From Allobosea sp. (GTDB lineage: Bacteria; Pseudomonadota; Alphaproteobacteria; Rhizobiales; Kaistiaceae): a stretch of 64,000 bases of DNA. The stretch lies in contig JAFKFV010000013.1 in the NCBI GenBank assembly GCA_017307955.1, positions 186,001-250,000 on the forward strand, written 5' to 3'. Below are positions 1 through 8,864 of the stretch, piece by piece. The notes beneath the pieces were generated by a model, which was given only the letters and a program-made list of their open reading frames with translations, ran no database searches and was not told the DNA's origin. The number at the start of each line of letters is the position of its first letter. The stretch's first letter is position 1. A program made the position numbers and the translations under genes.

Positions 1-835
1 TGAAATAGCTCGGCGCGAACATCGCCAGCACATGCCACTGGATGCCGAGAGCGGCGTCGTTCTGCGTCAGCCCGCAGCCGACCATGGCGATCGGCGCCGC
101 CGTCATCACGAGGCTCATCATGGCATAGGAGGCCATGCCGCAGAGCACGGCGGCGATGAAACGCGGCTGGCGCATGATCACGATGAGCGGGCGGCCGCGA
201 TCATGGCTGCTGCCGCGCGGACGCGGCGGCACGAGATCGCGCACCCGGCTGACGATCAGCGCGCCGATCGCAGCAAGCGCGGCGATGGCGGCATAGGCGC
301 CGGCGAAGGGGATGGGGCTGAACAGATCGCGCGTCAGGATGGCGGCCTGCGGCCCGATGATGGCTGCCAGGATGCCGCCGGCCATCACGAGGCCGAGCGC
401 GCGGCTCCGCGCCGTCTCGGTGCCGGCATCGACGGCGGCGAAGCGGTATTGCTGGCTGAAGGCGGCGGAGGCGCCGATGAGGATCGAGGCGGCGGCGAAC
501 AGCCAGAACGAGCCGGCGACGATGGAGAGGGCCGTGAGCACCCCGCCGAGAACGCCCGGAAGAGCGCCGATCACGAGACCGGCCCGCCGTCCGATGCGCG
601 CCATCAGGATCGCGGCGGGGATGGTCGCGAGCGCCGAGCCGAGCGTCAGCGCGGTCACTGGGACGGTCGCCAGCGACTTGTCGGGACCGAGCAGATAGAC
701 GCCGGCGAGGCCGCCAAAGGCGACGGCGATCGGCATCATCGAGCCGCCGAAGGCGGTCGCGGCCGTCAGCACGACGGCGTTGCGCTTCACTGCGGCGTCG
801 AGCGCCGGGCCTTCCAGCGGCTCAGAAATGGTCAT
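1..835 (-). CDS. MFS transporter, N-terminal part (cut by window edge)
   Basis: This is the first 278 codons of a major facilitator superfamily protein that runs off the left edge without a stop. The product is strongly hydrophobic, with about eight predicted membrane helices in the visible part. It has a basic MARIGRR loop after the second helix, as MFS loop 2-3 motifs do, and ends in an IQWH...MFAPSYF stretch typical of one MFS subfamily. The substrate cannot be told. Its ATG at 835 lies inside the 3' end of thiL: the ATGACCATTTCTGA overlap is 14 bases, so translation is probably coupled and this is the last visible gene of the ribH-nusB-thiL transcript. The missing C-terminal half is a window effect. 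Confidence 0.88.
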   Translation of the reverse strand, partial: MTISEPLEGPALDAAVKRNAVVLTAATAFGGSMMPIAVAFGGLAGVYLLGPDKSLATVPVTALTLGSALATIPAAILMARIGRRAGLVIGALPGVLGGVLTALSIVAGSFWLFAAASILIGASAAFSQQYRFAAVDAGTETARSRALGLVMAGGILAAIIGPQAAILTRDLFSPIPFAGAYAAIAALAAIGALIVSRVRDLVPPRPRGSSHDRGRPLIVIMRQPRFIAAVLCGMASYAMMSLVMTAAPIAMVGCGLTQNDAALGIQWHVLAMFAPSYF

Positions 836-1817
836 GCGACGCCCTCGCGAGATGAATGACCCGTCCCTCGCCGTCGACCACCTGCGGCGCGCCCGGCTCG
901 GCGAGAATGGTGCCGATGCGCGTGACGGGAACGCCGACCGCTGCGGCTTCCGCCTCGAAGGCCGCGGCCCGGTCAGGCGGCACGGCAGCGAGAATCTCGT
1001 AATCGTCGCCGCCGGAGAGGATGCTGACAAGCGCCGAAGGATCGGACCCGGCGAGCGCGCGCGCCGCATCGGAAAGCGGCACCAGCCCCGCCTCGAGCCG
1101 CGCGCCGACGCCGGAGGCCTTCAGCATATGGCCGAGATCGCCGACCAATCCATCCGACACATCGAGCGCGGCATGGGCATGGAGCCGCACCGCCTCGGCC
1201 AATGCCAGGCGCGGCTGCGGATGGAGATAGCGGTCGAGGAGATGCGCCACCCCCCCCCCGGCTGACGTTCCGTCGAGTGTGCCGAGACGGAGGCGAAGCC
1301 CGAGCGCCGCGTCGCCGATCGTGCCGCTGACATAGATCGCGTCGCCAGCCTTCGCCCCGGCGCGACGCACCATGCCGCCGTCGGGCACCGCGCCGATGGC
1401 CGTGATCGAGAGGGTGAGGCCGCCGGCCGCCTTGACGGTGTCGCCGCCGAGCAGCGCGATGCCATAAGTCGCCTGGTCGCCCGCGAGGCCGGCCGCGAAA
1501 TCGGCCATCCATCCGGGCGTCCAGTCGGCGGGCAGCGCGAGGCCGAGCAGATAGCCGAGCGGCCGTGCGCCCTTGGCCGCGAGGTCGGAGAGATTGACGC
1601 GCAGCGCCTTGCGCGCAATCGAGACGGCCGGATCATCGGGGAAGAAGTGGATGCCCGCCGCCACCATGTCCTTGGTGAGCACGAGGCTCTGGCCGGGCGG
1701 CGGCACGAAAGCCGCCGCGTCGTCGGTGAGATTCAGCGCGGCGGGATCGTCCGCCAGCGGTCGCAGGTAGCGGGCGATCAGATCGAACTCGCCCGGCCGC
1801 GCCGCGTCCTCAGCCAT
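822..1817 (-). CDS. thiL: Thiamine-monophosphate kinase
   Basis: ThiL phosphorylates thiamine monophosphate to the cofactor thiamine diphosphate using ATP in the cytoplasm. The 331-residue product has the family landmarks in order: the N-terminal NLTDDAAAF metal site, the LTKDM strand, LGGDTVK near the middle, [15 protein letters not shown], and SGGDDYEIL in the C-terminal domain. The start overlaps the nusB stop by 8 bases, and the stop overlaps the next MFS gene by 14. The nusB-thiL pairing is common in proteobacteria. A run of ten G (coding strand, 1259-1250) encodes Gly-Gly-Gly-Val in the middle of the gene. The reading frame is ThiL-like on both sides of the run, so the copy appears intact. 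Confidence 0.96.
   Translation of the reverse strand: MAEDAARPGEFDLIARYLRPLADDPAALNLTDDAAAFVPPPGQSLVLTKDMVAAGIHFFPDDPAVSIARKALRVNLSDLAAKGARPLGYLLGLALPADWTPGWMADFAAGLAGDQATYGIALLGGDTVKAAGGLTLSITAIGAVPDGGMVRRAGAKAGDAIYVSGTIGDAALGLRLRLGTLDGTSAGGGVAHLLDRYLHPQPRLALAEAVRLHAHAALDVSDGLVGDLGHMLKASGVGARLEAGLVPLSDAARALAGSDPSALVSILSGGDDYEILAAVPPDRAAAFEAEAAAVGVPVTRIGTILAEPGAPQVVDGEGRVIHLARASHDHF
1250..1259. repeat. Ten-base homopolymer (poly-C/poly-G) inside thiL
   Basis: Ten consecutive C on the plus strand (G on the coding strand) lie inside thiL. Mononucleotide runs of this length are prone to replication slippage and to assembly error. Here the frame is kept, because recognisable ThiL motifs occur on both sides. 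Confidence 0.9.
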
Positions 1818-2340
1818 TTCGTCCCCGGCTGTCGCCTTCGAATTCGGCCGGCCGCAGGCGGCGCGCCGTCGTGTCGAGCACGGCGTTCACCAGCCGCACT
1901 TCGTCGCCGTCGCTGAAGAAGGCGCGCGCGATATCGACATATTCGGTGATCACGACCTTGCCCGGTACATCCTTGCGCCCGACCAGCTCATAAGCGCCGC
2001 AGCGCAGGATGGCGCGCAGCGTCACATCGATGCGCGACAGCGGCCAGTCGGCCGACAGCGAAGTGTGGATGACCGGATCGAGATTGCGCTGCTCGCGGAC
2101 GACGCCGGCGATCACATCGCGGAAGAAGGCGGCGTCGGCGTCGCGATACTGCTCGCCGTCCAGCTCCTTGCCGAGCCGGAAGTTCTCGAATTCGGCGACG
2201 ACCTCGGTGAGCGAGGCGCCGCCGACATCCATCTGGTAGAGCGCCTGCACCGCGGCGAGGCGCGCGACGCCCCGCTGGTTGGCGGGCCGGAACATGCGGG
2301 GAACCGGCCCCGAGGCAGGCGCCTTGTCGGCTGGCGGCAT
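1810..2340 (-). CDS. nusB: Transcription antitermination factor NusB
   Basis: NusB binds boxA RNA together with S10 (NusE) and supports processive transcription of rRNA operons. The 176-residue product has the all-helical NusB pattern: [14 protein letters not shown] near the N-terminus, then [15 protein letters not shown], a [21 protein letters not shown] helix and the closing [28 protein letters not shown] segment. An extra 20 or so N-terminal residues precede the domain, as is usual in alphaproteobacteria. The gene follows ribH by one base and overlaps thiL by 8, so ribH, nusB and thiL are translationally linked. Confidence 0.96.
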   Translation of the reverse strand: MPPADKAPASGPVPRMFRPANQRGVARLAAVQALYQMDVGGASLTEVVAEFENFRLGKELDGEQYRDADAAFFRDVIAGVVREQRNLDPVIHTSLSADWPLSRIDVTLRAILRCGAYELVGRKDVPGKVVITEYVDIARAFFSDGDEVRLVNAVLDTTARRLRPAEFEGDSRGRNG

Positions 2341-2341
2341 G

Positions 2342-2794
2342 TCAGAGCCCGAATTTCTTGCGCAGTGCGATCATGGCCAGCGCCGCCTCGGCCGCGGCGC
2401 CGCCCTTGTTCTTGTCGCCGACCCTGGCACGCGCCCAGGCCTGGTCGTCATTCTCGACCGTCAGGATGCCGTTGCCGATGGCGAGCGCCTCGATAACGGC
2501 CATGTCCATGATCGCGCGGGCCGATTCGTTGGCGACGATGTCGTAATGCGTGGTCTCGCCGCGGATCACCGTGCCGAGGACGACGAAGCCGTCATAATCG
2601 GCCTCTCCATCTTCCATGGCGGCGAGAGCCATCGAGAGCGCAGCGGGAATCTCGAGGACGCCCGGGACGGACACGCGCTCGAACGTGGCGCCGGCCCTGG
2701 TGAGGGCCTGGCTCGCACCTTCGAAGAGCGCGTCGGCGATGTCCTCGTAGAAGCGGGCCTCGATGACGAGGAGATTGGGGGCAGCGTCGCTCAT
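2342..2794 (-). CDS. ribH: 6,7-dimethyl-8-ribityllumazine synthase
   Basis: Lumazine synthase condenses 5-amino-6-ribitylaminouracil with 3,4-dihydroxybutanone 4-phosphate, the step before riboflavin synthase. The 150-residue product shows the family pattern: [16 protein letters not shown] at the N-terminus, [34 protein letters not shown] with the catalytic His in THYD, and [16 protein letters not shown]. The frame is open far upstream, but homology begins at the ATG at 2794, which was chosen as the start. It is followed by nusB after one base. Unlike many relatives, it is separated from ribE by a gene on the other strand, so it probably has its own promoter in the 240-base divergent gap 2795-3034. 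Confidence 0.96.
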   Translation of the reverse strand: MSDAAPNLLVIEARFYEDIADALFEGASQALTRAGATFERVSVPGVLEIPAALSMALAAMEDGEADYDGFVVLGTVIRGETTHYDIVANESARAIMDMAVIEALAIGNGILTVENDDQAWARARVGDKNKGGAAAEAALAMIALRKKFGL

Positions 2795-3034
2795 GTCGGA
2801 AATGGCCTTGCTGGGTCGGGATCGGGCGGCAGGTGAACCATGCGCCCCCCGGACTGTAAAGCGAAAAGCACGCATGGGCGCCATGCTGCGCTCGCCTGTC
2901 TGGCCGGCACGGCGGCGATCGCGCTGCGCCGTTCGCGCATTGCATAAGGACTGGCCTCCGCCCGCCCGATGATGAGGCTTGCCGCTGCGGTGCCCCCTGC
3001 CGACACTCGGCGGCCCCCAACGAGAGAATCCGCG

Positions 3035-3733
3035 ATGCCGCATATCGTCAATATCGACCACGCGCTCGAGACCGTCCGCCAATGGCGCGGCGTCGATCAC
3101 GTCTTCTCGGATATCGACCCGGCCCGGACGGCGCATCTCGTCATCGACATGCAGAACGCCTTCCTCGAGGAGGGCGCCGAGCTCGAAGTGCCGCTCTCGC
3201 GCGACACGGTCGACAACATCAACCGCATCTCCGCCGCGATGCGCGCCAAGGGCGGGCTCAACATCTTCACGCGCATGTCGCTCGACGCCGATGTCGAGGA
3301 GCGCTGGACCATCTGGCTCGGCTATTTCTGCGACAAGCGCCGCTCCGACAGTGTCAAGGCGATCCTCCGCCCCGGCACCCATGGCCGCGAGCTCTATGCC
3401 GGCATCGATGTCACCGATGGCGACATCGTCATGGACAAGAACCGCTATTCCTGCTTCGCGCCGGGCGCCTCGCCGCTGCAGTCGATCCTCGTCGAGCGCG
3501 GCATCGACACGCTCATCATCTCCGGCACGGTCACCAATTGCTGCTGCGAATCGACCGCCCGCGACGCGATGCAGCTCAATTACCGCGTGATCTTCACGTC
3601 CGACGCGACTTCGGCGCTGAACGACGCCGACCACAACGCCTCGCTGACCAACATGGTCACGATCTTCGCCGACGTGATGTCGACCGACGAGGTGACCGGC
3701 TTCATCGAGAACCCGTTGCCGGTCTCGCTCTGA
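3035..3733 (+). CDS. Cysteine hydrolase of the isochorismatase family
   Basis: The 232-residue product is an isochorismatase-fold amidohydrolase. The three expected catalytic residues are visible: Asp38 in VIDMQNAF, Lys135 in VMDKNRYS, and a Cys in SGTVTNCCCESTARDA, where residues 169-171 are three cysteines in a row and Cys170 aligns with the nucleophile. Relatives cleave small amides such as peroxyureidoacrylate, biuret or N-carbamoyl compounds; the substrate here is not evident. The start at 3035 follows a GAGAGA stretch. An upstream in-frame ATG at 2969 adds 22 residues that do not resemble the family. The gene sits alone on the plus strand between ribE and ribH. Confidence 0.88.
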   Translation: MPHIVNIDHALETVRQWRGVDHVFSDIDPARTAHLVIDMQNAFLEEGAELEVPLSRDTVDNINRISAAMRAKGGLNIFTRMSLDADVEERWTIWLGYFCDKRRSDSVKAILRPGTHGRELYAGIDVTDGDIVMDKNRYSCFAPGASPLQSILVERGIDTLIISGTVTNCCCESTARDAMQLNYRVIFTSDATSALNDADHNASLTNMVTIFADVMSTDEVTGFIENPLPVSL

Positions 3734-3791
3734 CGCCGCCCGGCAGGGCTCGCGAGAGGCTGACGAGCGCCAGGGACGGGCTATGCCCTGA

Positions 3792-3816
3792 CTCCCTCCC
3801 CGCTACGGGGAGGGAG
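3792..3816. terminator. Perfect 10-bp hairpin between convergent genes
   Basis: CTCCCTCCCC and GGGGAGGGAG form a perfect 10-bp stem around a five-base loop, 58 bases after the cysteine hydrolase stop and 11 bases before the ribE stop. It could end transcription from both sides, but neither flank has a T-tract, so it may instead be a dispersed palindromic repeat. Confidence 0.6.
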
Positions 3817-3827
3817 AAGGAAGGGGC

Positions 3828-4439
3828 TCAGGCCGCTTCGGTGAGGCGGGCGACGTAGCGGGCCATCTGATCGACTTCGAGATGGACGCGGTCGCCGACC
3901 TTGCGGGCGCCCCAGGTCGTGACGTCGGCATGGAGGGTGTGTGGGATCAGCAGTACCGAGAAGCGGTCGCCCTCGACCCAGTTGACGGTGAGCGAGGTGC
4001 CGTCCAGCGCGACCGAGCCCTTGGTGGCGATGAAGCGGGCATAGGCATGCGGCACCTCGAAGACGAAGCGGGTCGTCTCGCCGAGATCCTCGCGCGCGAT
4101 GATCGTGGCGAGAGCGTCGACATGGCCGGAGACCATATGGCCGCCGAGTTCGTCGCCAAGCTTCAGCGAGCGCTCGAGATTGATGCGCGTGCCGGTATCC
4201 CAGTGCGCGACCTCGGTCAGTGCCAGGGTCTCCGGCGCCGCCTCGACGTCGAAACGCGTGCCGCCTTCGGCCTTGGGATCAAGCGAAATCACCGTGAGGC
4301 AGACGCCGGCGCAGGCGATCGAGGCGCCGATGGCGATCGTCGCGGGGTCATAGGCGCTGTCGATGGTGATGCGATGCACGTCGTTGCGCCGCTCGACGGC
4401 GGTCACGGTGCCGACATCGGTGATGATCCCGGTGAACAT
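3828..4439 (-). CDS. ribE: Riboflavin synthase, alpha chain
   Basis: The enzyme dismutates two molecules of 6,7-dimethyl-8-ribityllumazine to riboflavin and the pyrimidine precursor. The 203-residue product begins with the invariant MFTGIITDVG and consists of two similar beta-barrel halves. The first contains GASIACAGVCLTV and FDVEAAPETL; the second contains LGGHMVSGHVDALA, KGSVALDGTSLTVNWVEGDRFSV and IPHTLHAD. It starts two bases after the ribD stop and is the last gene of the glyA-nrdR-ribD-ribE run. In Hyphomicrobiales ribH often follows directly; here an oppositely oriented cysteine hydrolase lies between them. Confidence 0.96.
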   Translation of the reverse strand: MFTGIITDVGTVTAVERRNDVHRITIDSAYDPATIAIGASIACAGVCLTVISLDPKAEGGTRFDVEAAPETLALTEVAHWDTGTRINLERSLKLGDELGGHMVSGHVDALATIIAREDLGETTRFVFEVPHAYARFIATKGSVALDGTSLTVNWVEGDRFSVLLIPHTLHADVTTWGARKVGDRVHLEVDQMARYVARLTEAA

Positions 4440-4441
4440 GG

Positions 4442-5599
4442 TCAGGTGGTCCTTTCAAAGCGGATCAGGCGGTCCTCGCCGAGCGACGCGTCTTCGACGA
4501 TGCGATAGCGCGGGCTGCGCTCGATGGCGGAGAGCGCCCCGCCGGCGAGCGCCCTGACGCCATCGGGGCCGATGACGACCGGCGCGCGGAACAGCACGAC
4601 CTCGTCGGCAAGCCCCTGCCCCACGACCGTCGCCGCGATGCGGGCCCCGCCCTCGACAAGCAGCCGCGTGATGCCGCGCTCGGCGAGATGGCGCATGACG
4701 GCGCGCATGTCGAGGCCGCCGGTGCCGGTGCCGACCGCGAGCACGGTCACCCCCGCCTCTTCCAGCCGGGCGACGGCCGAGGGCGGCGCGTCGGGGCCGA
4801 CGAAGAGCCAGAGCGGCACCTCGCGGGCGCCGGCGACGAGCGCCGAAGCCGGACCGAGCCGGGCCTCGGCATCGAGCACGACGCGGATCGGCGAGAGATG
4901 GCGGAGGCCAGCGACGCGGACGACGAGGCTCGGATCATTGACCAGCGCCGTCTCGATGCCGATCAGCGAGGCGTCGCTCTCGATCCTCAGCATCTGCAGG
5001 CGGCGGAAGGCTCCGGGACCGGACACGAGCATGCGTTCGCCGCTCTTGCGGCCGATCATGCCGTCGGCGGAGACGGCGAGCTTCAGCGTGACATGCGGGC
5101 GGCCGTCGCGAACGACGCTGATATAGCCCGCATGGGCGCGCCGTGCCTCCTCGCCGAGCACGCCGGCCGTGACGTCGATCCCCGCCTCGCGCAGCCGCGC
5201 ATAGCCGGAGCGGGTGCGGCGAGGATCGGGATCGTCCATCGCCGAGACGAGCCGCGTGATGCCGGCGGCGATCAGCGCGTCGGTCTCGGAATAACCGTCG
5301 CCATGCCGCATCACGGGTTCGAGCGTCGTGTAGAAGGTGGCGCCGCGCGCGAGGTCGCCCGCTTCCGTCAGCGCCGCGACGCTGGCCGGCGTCAGCCAGG
5401 ACGGCGAGGTCAGGCCGCGACCGACAACGACCGGATGGCCGCCATCGAACCGCACGACGAGAGCGCCGACCGCCGGCGCCGGATGGGTGCGGCCCTGGTT
5501 GCGGCGGCCATGGCGGAGGGCAGCGGCCATCAGCCGCCGATCGGTCTCGGGATCGCTCGTGAGCCGCGCCGCGTCCGTCATACTGCCCCCGGCCGTCAT
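4442..5599 (-). CDS. ribD: RibD-type pyrimidine reductase with a degenerate deaminase domain
   Basis: RibD normally deaminates and then reduces the pyrimidine intermediate of riboflavin synthesis. The 385-residue product has the full two-domain length. The C-terminal reductase half (about 160-385) looks intact, with SADGMIG, LVSGPGA, DASLIGIETALVNDPSL, IRVVLD and LLVEGGARIAATVV. In the N-terminal half (about 15-150) the fold is recognisable (GRTHPAPAVGALVV, ARGATFYTTLEP), but the zinc and catalytic motifs are gone. The expected PHAEV reads TPASV (His to Pro71, Glu to Ser73). The expected EPC...PPC reads EPVMRHGDGYSE (Cys to Val96, Cys to Glu105). The frame is intact, so this is substitution rather than a frameshift. 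Deaminase activity is unlikely. A second start at Met7 is possible. Confidence 0.9.
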   Translation of the reverse strand: MTAGGSMTDAARLTSDPETDRRLMAAALRHGRRNQGRTHPAPAVGALVVRFDGGHPVVVGRGLTSPSWLTPASVAALTEAGDLARGATFYTTLEPVMRHGDGYSETDALIAAGITRLVSAMDDPDPRRTRSGYARLREAGIDVTAGVLGEEARRAHAGYISVVRDGRPHVTLKLAVSADGMIGRKSGERMLVSGPGAFRRLQMLRIESDASLIGIETALVNDPSLVVRVAGLRHLSPIRVVLDAEARLGPASALVAGAREVPLWLFVGPDAPPSAVARLEEAGVTVLAVGTGTGGLDMRAVMRHLAERGITRLLVEGGARIAATVVGQGLADEVVLFRAPVVIGPDGVRALAGGALSAIERSPRYRIVEDASLGEDRLIRFERTT

Positions 5600-5637
5600 G
5601 CTGCCCGGACGGCGGCACGCGGGCCGCGACGTCGCGT

Positions 5638-6114
5638 CTATTTCCGATCGAGATCCACCGGCTCGGGCGAGGCAAGCTCGCTGAGGACGGTCGAAAAGTC
5701 CTTCGCCTCGCGGAAATTCCTGTAGACCGAGGCGAATCTCACATAGGCGACGTCGTCGAGCCCTTTCAATCCCTCCATGACCAGCACGCCGATCTGGTCG
5801 GAATTGACTTCGCTCTCGCCGCTGCTCTCGAGCTGGCGCACGACGCCGTTGATCATGCGCTCGACCCGCTCCGGCTCGACGGGGCGCTTGCGGAGCGCGA
5901 TCTCGACCGAGCGCATCAGCTTGTCGCGATCGAAGGGAACGCGGCGCCCGCTCTTCTTGAGCACGATGAGCTCACGCAGCTGAACGCGCTCGAAGGTCGT
6001 GAAGCGGCCGCCGCAGGTCGTGCAGACCCGGCGGCGGCGGATCGAGTTGCTGTCCTCGGACGGACGCGAATCCTTGACCTGCGTATCGTCGCTTCCGCAA
6101 TAGGGACAGCGCAT
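5638..6114 (-). CDS. nrdR: Transcriptional repressor NrdR
   Basis: NrdR represses ribonucleotide reductase genes in response to (d)ATP levels. The 158-residue product has the N-terminal zinc ribbon, with Cys3, Cys6, Cys31 and Cys34 in MRCPYCGS and VCTTCGGRF, followed by the ATP-cone domain (about 45-140), starting with [18 protein letters not shown] and ending with [12 protein letters not shown]. It lies 12 bases after glyA and 38 before ribD, the usual alphaproteobacterial position. No NrdR box could be assigned in the window. Confidence 0.97.
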   Translation of the reverse strand: MRCPYCGSDDTQVKDSRPSEDSNSIRRRRVCTTCGGRFTTFERVQLRELIVLKKSGRRVPFDRDKLMRSVEIALRKRPVEPERVERMINGVVRQLESSGESEVNSDQIGVLVMEGLKGLDDVAYVRFASVYRNFREAKDFSTVLSELASPEPVDLDRK

Positions 6115-6126
6115 GGCGGCCTTTCG

Positions 6127-7431
6127 TCAGGAATAGATCGGGAAGCGATCGGTGAGCGCGTGCACGCGCTGCTTGACCGACGCCTCGACGAGCGGAGCGC
6201 TGCCATCCTCGGACTGGGCGACCGCGCCCAGCACCTCGGCGATCAGCCGGCCGACCTCCTGGAACTCGGCGACGCCGAAGCCGCGGGTCGTCGCCGCCGG
6301 CGTGCCGAGGCGGATGCCCGAGGTCACGAACGGCTTCTCCGGATCATAGGGAATGCCGTTCTTGTTGCAGGTGAGGCCGGCGCGGACGAGTGCCTTCTCC
6401 GAGACATTGCCTCTCAGGCCCTTCGGACGAAGATCGACCAGCATCAGGTGGTTGTCGGTGCCGCCCGAGACGATGTCGAATCCGGCCGCGCGGAGCGTTT
6501 CCGCAAGCGCACGAGCATTTTCGACGACATTCTTCGCGTAGAGCTTGAAGTCTGGCCGCAGCGCCTCGCCGAAGGCCACCGCCTTGGCAGCGATGACATG
6601 CATCAGCGGCCCGCCCTGCAGACCCGGGAAGACGGCCGAGTTGATCTTCTTCGCGATCGCCTCGTCATTGGTCAGGATAAGGCCGCCGCGCGGGCCGCGC
6701 AGCGACTTGTGCGTCGTCGAGGTCACGACATGGGCATAGGGCATCGGCGAGGGATGGACGCCGCCGGCAACGAGGCCGGAGAAATGCGCCATGTCCACCA
6801 TCAGATAAGCGCCGACCGAATCGGCGATCTCGCGGAAGCGCTTGAAATCCCAGACCCGCGAATAGGCGGTGCCGCCGGCGATGATGAGCTTCGGCTTCGT
6901 CTCCTCGGCGATGCGGGCGATCTCCTCATAGTCCAGCAGCTGGTCCTCGCGGCGCACGCCATAGGGCGCCACCTTGAACCACTTGCCGGACATGTTGACC
7001 GAGGAGCCATGCGTCAGGTGCCCGCCCGCCGCGAGGTCGAGGCCCATGAAGGTATCGCCGGGCTCGAGCAGCGCCAGGAACACGGCCTGGTTCATCTGGC
7101 TGCCGGAATTCGGCTGCACATTGGCGAAGCCGGCGCCGAACAGCTTCTTGGCGCGCTCGATGGCCAGAGTCTCGGCGATGTCGACGAACTCGCAGCCGCC
7201 ATAATAGCGCTTGCCCGGATAACCCTCGGCATATTTGTTGGTCATGATCGAGCCCTGCGCCTCGAGCACGGCGCGGGACACGATGTTCTCGGACGCAATC
7301 AGCTCGATGTCGCCTTGCTGACGACCGAGCTCCTTCGCGATCGCATCGGCAATCTCGGGATCGGACTCCGCGAGACTGCGATTGAAGAAGTCGGCCGTGG
7401 CGGCCGGGCGCGCGCTATCGATCAGCGACAT
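6127..7431 (-). CDS. glyA: Serine hydroxymethyltransferase
   Basis: GlyA converts serine and tetrahydrofolate to glycine and 5,10-methylene-tetrahydrofolate with pyridoxal phosphate. The 434-residue product has all family blocks: [55 protein letters not shown] and [14 protein letters not shown] with the PLP lysine at 242, then VFPGLQGGP near 270. The start at 7431 has GAGAAGG upstream; an in-frame extension of 15 residues further upstream is not conserved in character. It is the first gene of the glyA-nrdR-ribD-ribE unit, so the promoter is expected in 7432-7556, where I could not pick out a clear -35/-10. Confidence 0.97.
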   Translation of the reverse strand: MSLIDSARPAATADFFNRSLAESDPEIADAIAKELGRQQGDIELIASENIVSRAVLEAQGSIMTNKYAEGYPGKRYYGGCEFVDIAETLAIERAKKLFGAGFANVQPNSGSQMNQAVFLALLEPGDTFMGLDLAAGGHLTHGSSVNMSGKWFKVAPYGVRREDQLLDYEEIARIAEETKPKLIIAGGTAYSRVWDFKRFREIADSVGAYLMVDMAHFSGLVAGGVHPSPMPYAHVVTSTTHKSLRGPRGGLILTNDEAIAKKINSAVFPGLQGGPLMHVIAAKAVAFGEALRPDFKLYAKNVVENARALAETLRAAGFDIVSGGTDNHLMLVDLRPKGLRGNVSEKALVRAGLTCNKNGIPYDPEKPFVTSGIRLGTPAATTRGFGVAEFQEVGRLIAEVLGAVAQSEDGSAPLVEASVKQRVHALTDRFPIYS

Positions 7432-7556
7432 GGCGATGTTCCTTCTCCTCGGGCGGGCGGAAAGGACGCGCCGCACCGGACGGCGGCACGTACCATATCA
7501 TGCGGTCGGCGCCAAGGCGCCAACCTATCGATGGTGGGTGTGCGAAGGCGGACGCC

Positions 7557-8864
7557 TTACTGCAGCGCGATCTGGCCGACGCCGTCGCGATTGTAGATGT
7601 CGTTGCGGAAATAGACCGCGCCGTCCGGGGTCGCCCAGGCGGTGATGTATTCGAGGTAGACCGGAACCTCGGGCTTGAGGTTCACGTCGACCCGCTCGCC
7701 GGTCTTGAAGATCTCGTCGATGCGCGAGCGCGGGAATTCCGGATTGTCGCGCAGCAGCCAGGCGATGACCTGGCGGACATTCTGCACGCGGACGCAGCCC
7801 GAGGAATCGAAACGCTCGACATTGCCGAAGATGTCCTTCAGCGGCGTGTCGTGCATATAGACGTCCTCGTCGTTGTGGAACGAGATGCGCACGGTACCGA
7901 GCGAATTGAAATCGCCCGGATCCTGCCGGAAGAGATAGCCCTTGGTCGCCTGGTCGGTGTTCCAGTCGATCGCGGTCGGCGGCACCTCGATGCCGGCATT
8001 GTCGTAGATGCGGATGTGCTTCTTGGTCAGGTAGTCCGGCTGCTTCTGCATCAGCGGGATCAGATCCTTGCGGATGATCGAAGCCGGCACCGTCCAGTAG
8101 GGGTTGAAGCTGATCCGGTAGATCTTGGAATTGAGGATCGGCGTCTCGCGGTCGATCTTGCCGACGACGGCGGTGTGGCGCGAAACGACGCGCATGCCCT
8201 CGACGACCTCGATCGAGGCGGCCGGCACATTCACCATCACATAGCGCTCGCCCAGAGGGCCGGACATGGCCTTGAGGCGCACGAGATTGGTCTGGAGCTG
8301 CGCGAGGCGCACATCGGCCGGCACATTCATCATGCCGACAGTCGAGACGCCGAGCACGCCGTCAGCCGGCAGGCCGTGCCGCGCCTGGAAGCGGCGGAGC
8401 GCCGCGTCGACATAGGAATCGAAAGTCTCGGACGAGGGAATGCCGGGCGCGAGATCGCCGGAGACGGTGAGGCGCTGGCGCAGGATGACCACCGCCGGAT
8501 CGCGCATGCCGAGGCTGAGCTTCTGGTCGCCCGGAACCTGCGGCCAGCCGCCTGCGGCGACGATTTCGCTATAGCGCGCAATGGCGCCTTCGACGGCCAT
8601 GGAGGTCGAGGGCGAGAGGATCGGCTCGCTGGTGCGCACCGAGGCGACGCCGCCATTGCCGGCATCGAAGCCGTCGGACGCTTCCTGGAACGAGCTCTGC
8701 AGCATCTGCTGGATGGGATCGACGCCCTGCGCAAAGGCCGAGCCGGCGCCGAGCGCCGTCATCGCCGCGCCGCCGGCGAGCAGCTTCAGCATGTTGCGGC
8801 GCGAAAGACCGCTGAGGCCGGAAGCAAGGCCGTCGAGGGAGGAACGCTTGGAGGAACCGCTCAT
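7557..8864 (-). CDS. L,D-transpeptidase (YkuD) with peptidoglycan-binding domain, Tat-like signal
   Basis: The enzyme family makes 3-3 cross-links in peptidoglycan or attaches proteins to it, in the periplasm. The 435-residue product begins with a long N-region and a twin-arginine-like signal, SRRNMLKLL, then a hydrophobic stretch ending AFA, which fits Tat export. A putative peptidoglycan-binding segment follows (VDAALRRFQARHGLPADGVLG, about 180-200). The C-terminal YkuD domain has the His of MHDTP and the catalytic Cys357 in FDSSGCVRVQN. The start at 8864 was chosen over upstream in-frame codons because the signal peptide follows it. The gene is downstream of ldtR on the same strand, and LdtR-type regulators are known to control such transpeptidases. 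Confidence 0.92.
   Translation of the reverse strand: MSGSSKRSSLDGLASGLSGLSRRNMLKLLAGGAAMTALGAGSAFAQGVDPIQQMLQSSFQEASDGFDAGNGGVASVRTSEPILSPSTSMAVEGAIARYSEIVAAGGWPQVPGDQKLSLGMRDPAVVILRQRLTVSGDLAPGIPSSETFDSYVDAALRRFQARHGLPADGVLGVSTVGMMNVPADVRLAQLQTNLVRLKAMSGPLGERYVMVNVPAASIEVVEGMRVVSRHTAVVGKIDRETPILNSKIYRISFNPYWTVPASIIRKDLIPLMQKQPDYLTKKHIRIYDNAGIEVPPTAIDWNTDQATKGYLFRQDPGDFNSLGTVRISFHNDEDVYMHDTPLKDIFGNVERFDSSGCVRVQNVRQVIAWLLRDNPEFPRSRIDEIFKTGERVDVNLKPEVPVYLEYITAWATPDGAVYFRNDIYNRDGVGQIALQ

Noticed and set aside
2795..3034. Possible FMN riboswitch or other leader upstream of ribH
   Set aside because: I looked for the conserved RFN-element blocks and did not find them in the gap.
4442..5599. Frameshift or assembly error as the cause of the missing RibD motifs
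   Set aside because: The frame is continuous and the fold-related residues on both sides of each motif are in place; only the catalytic positions differ.
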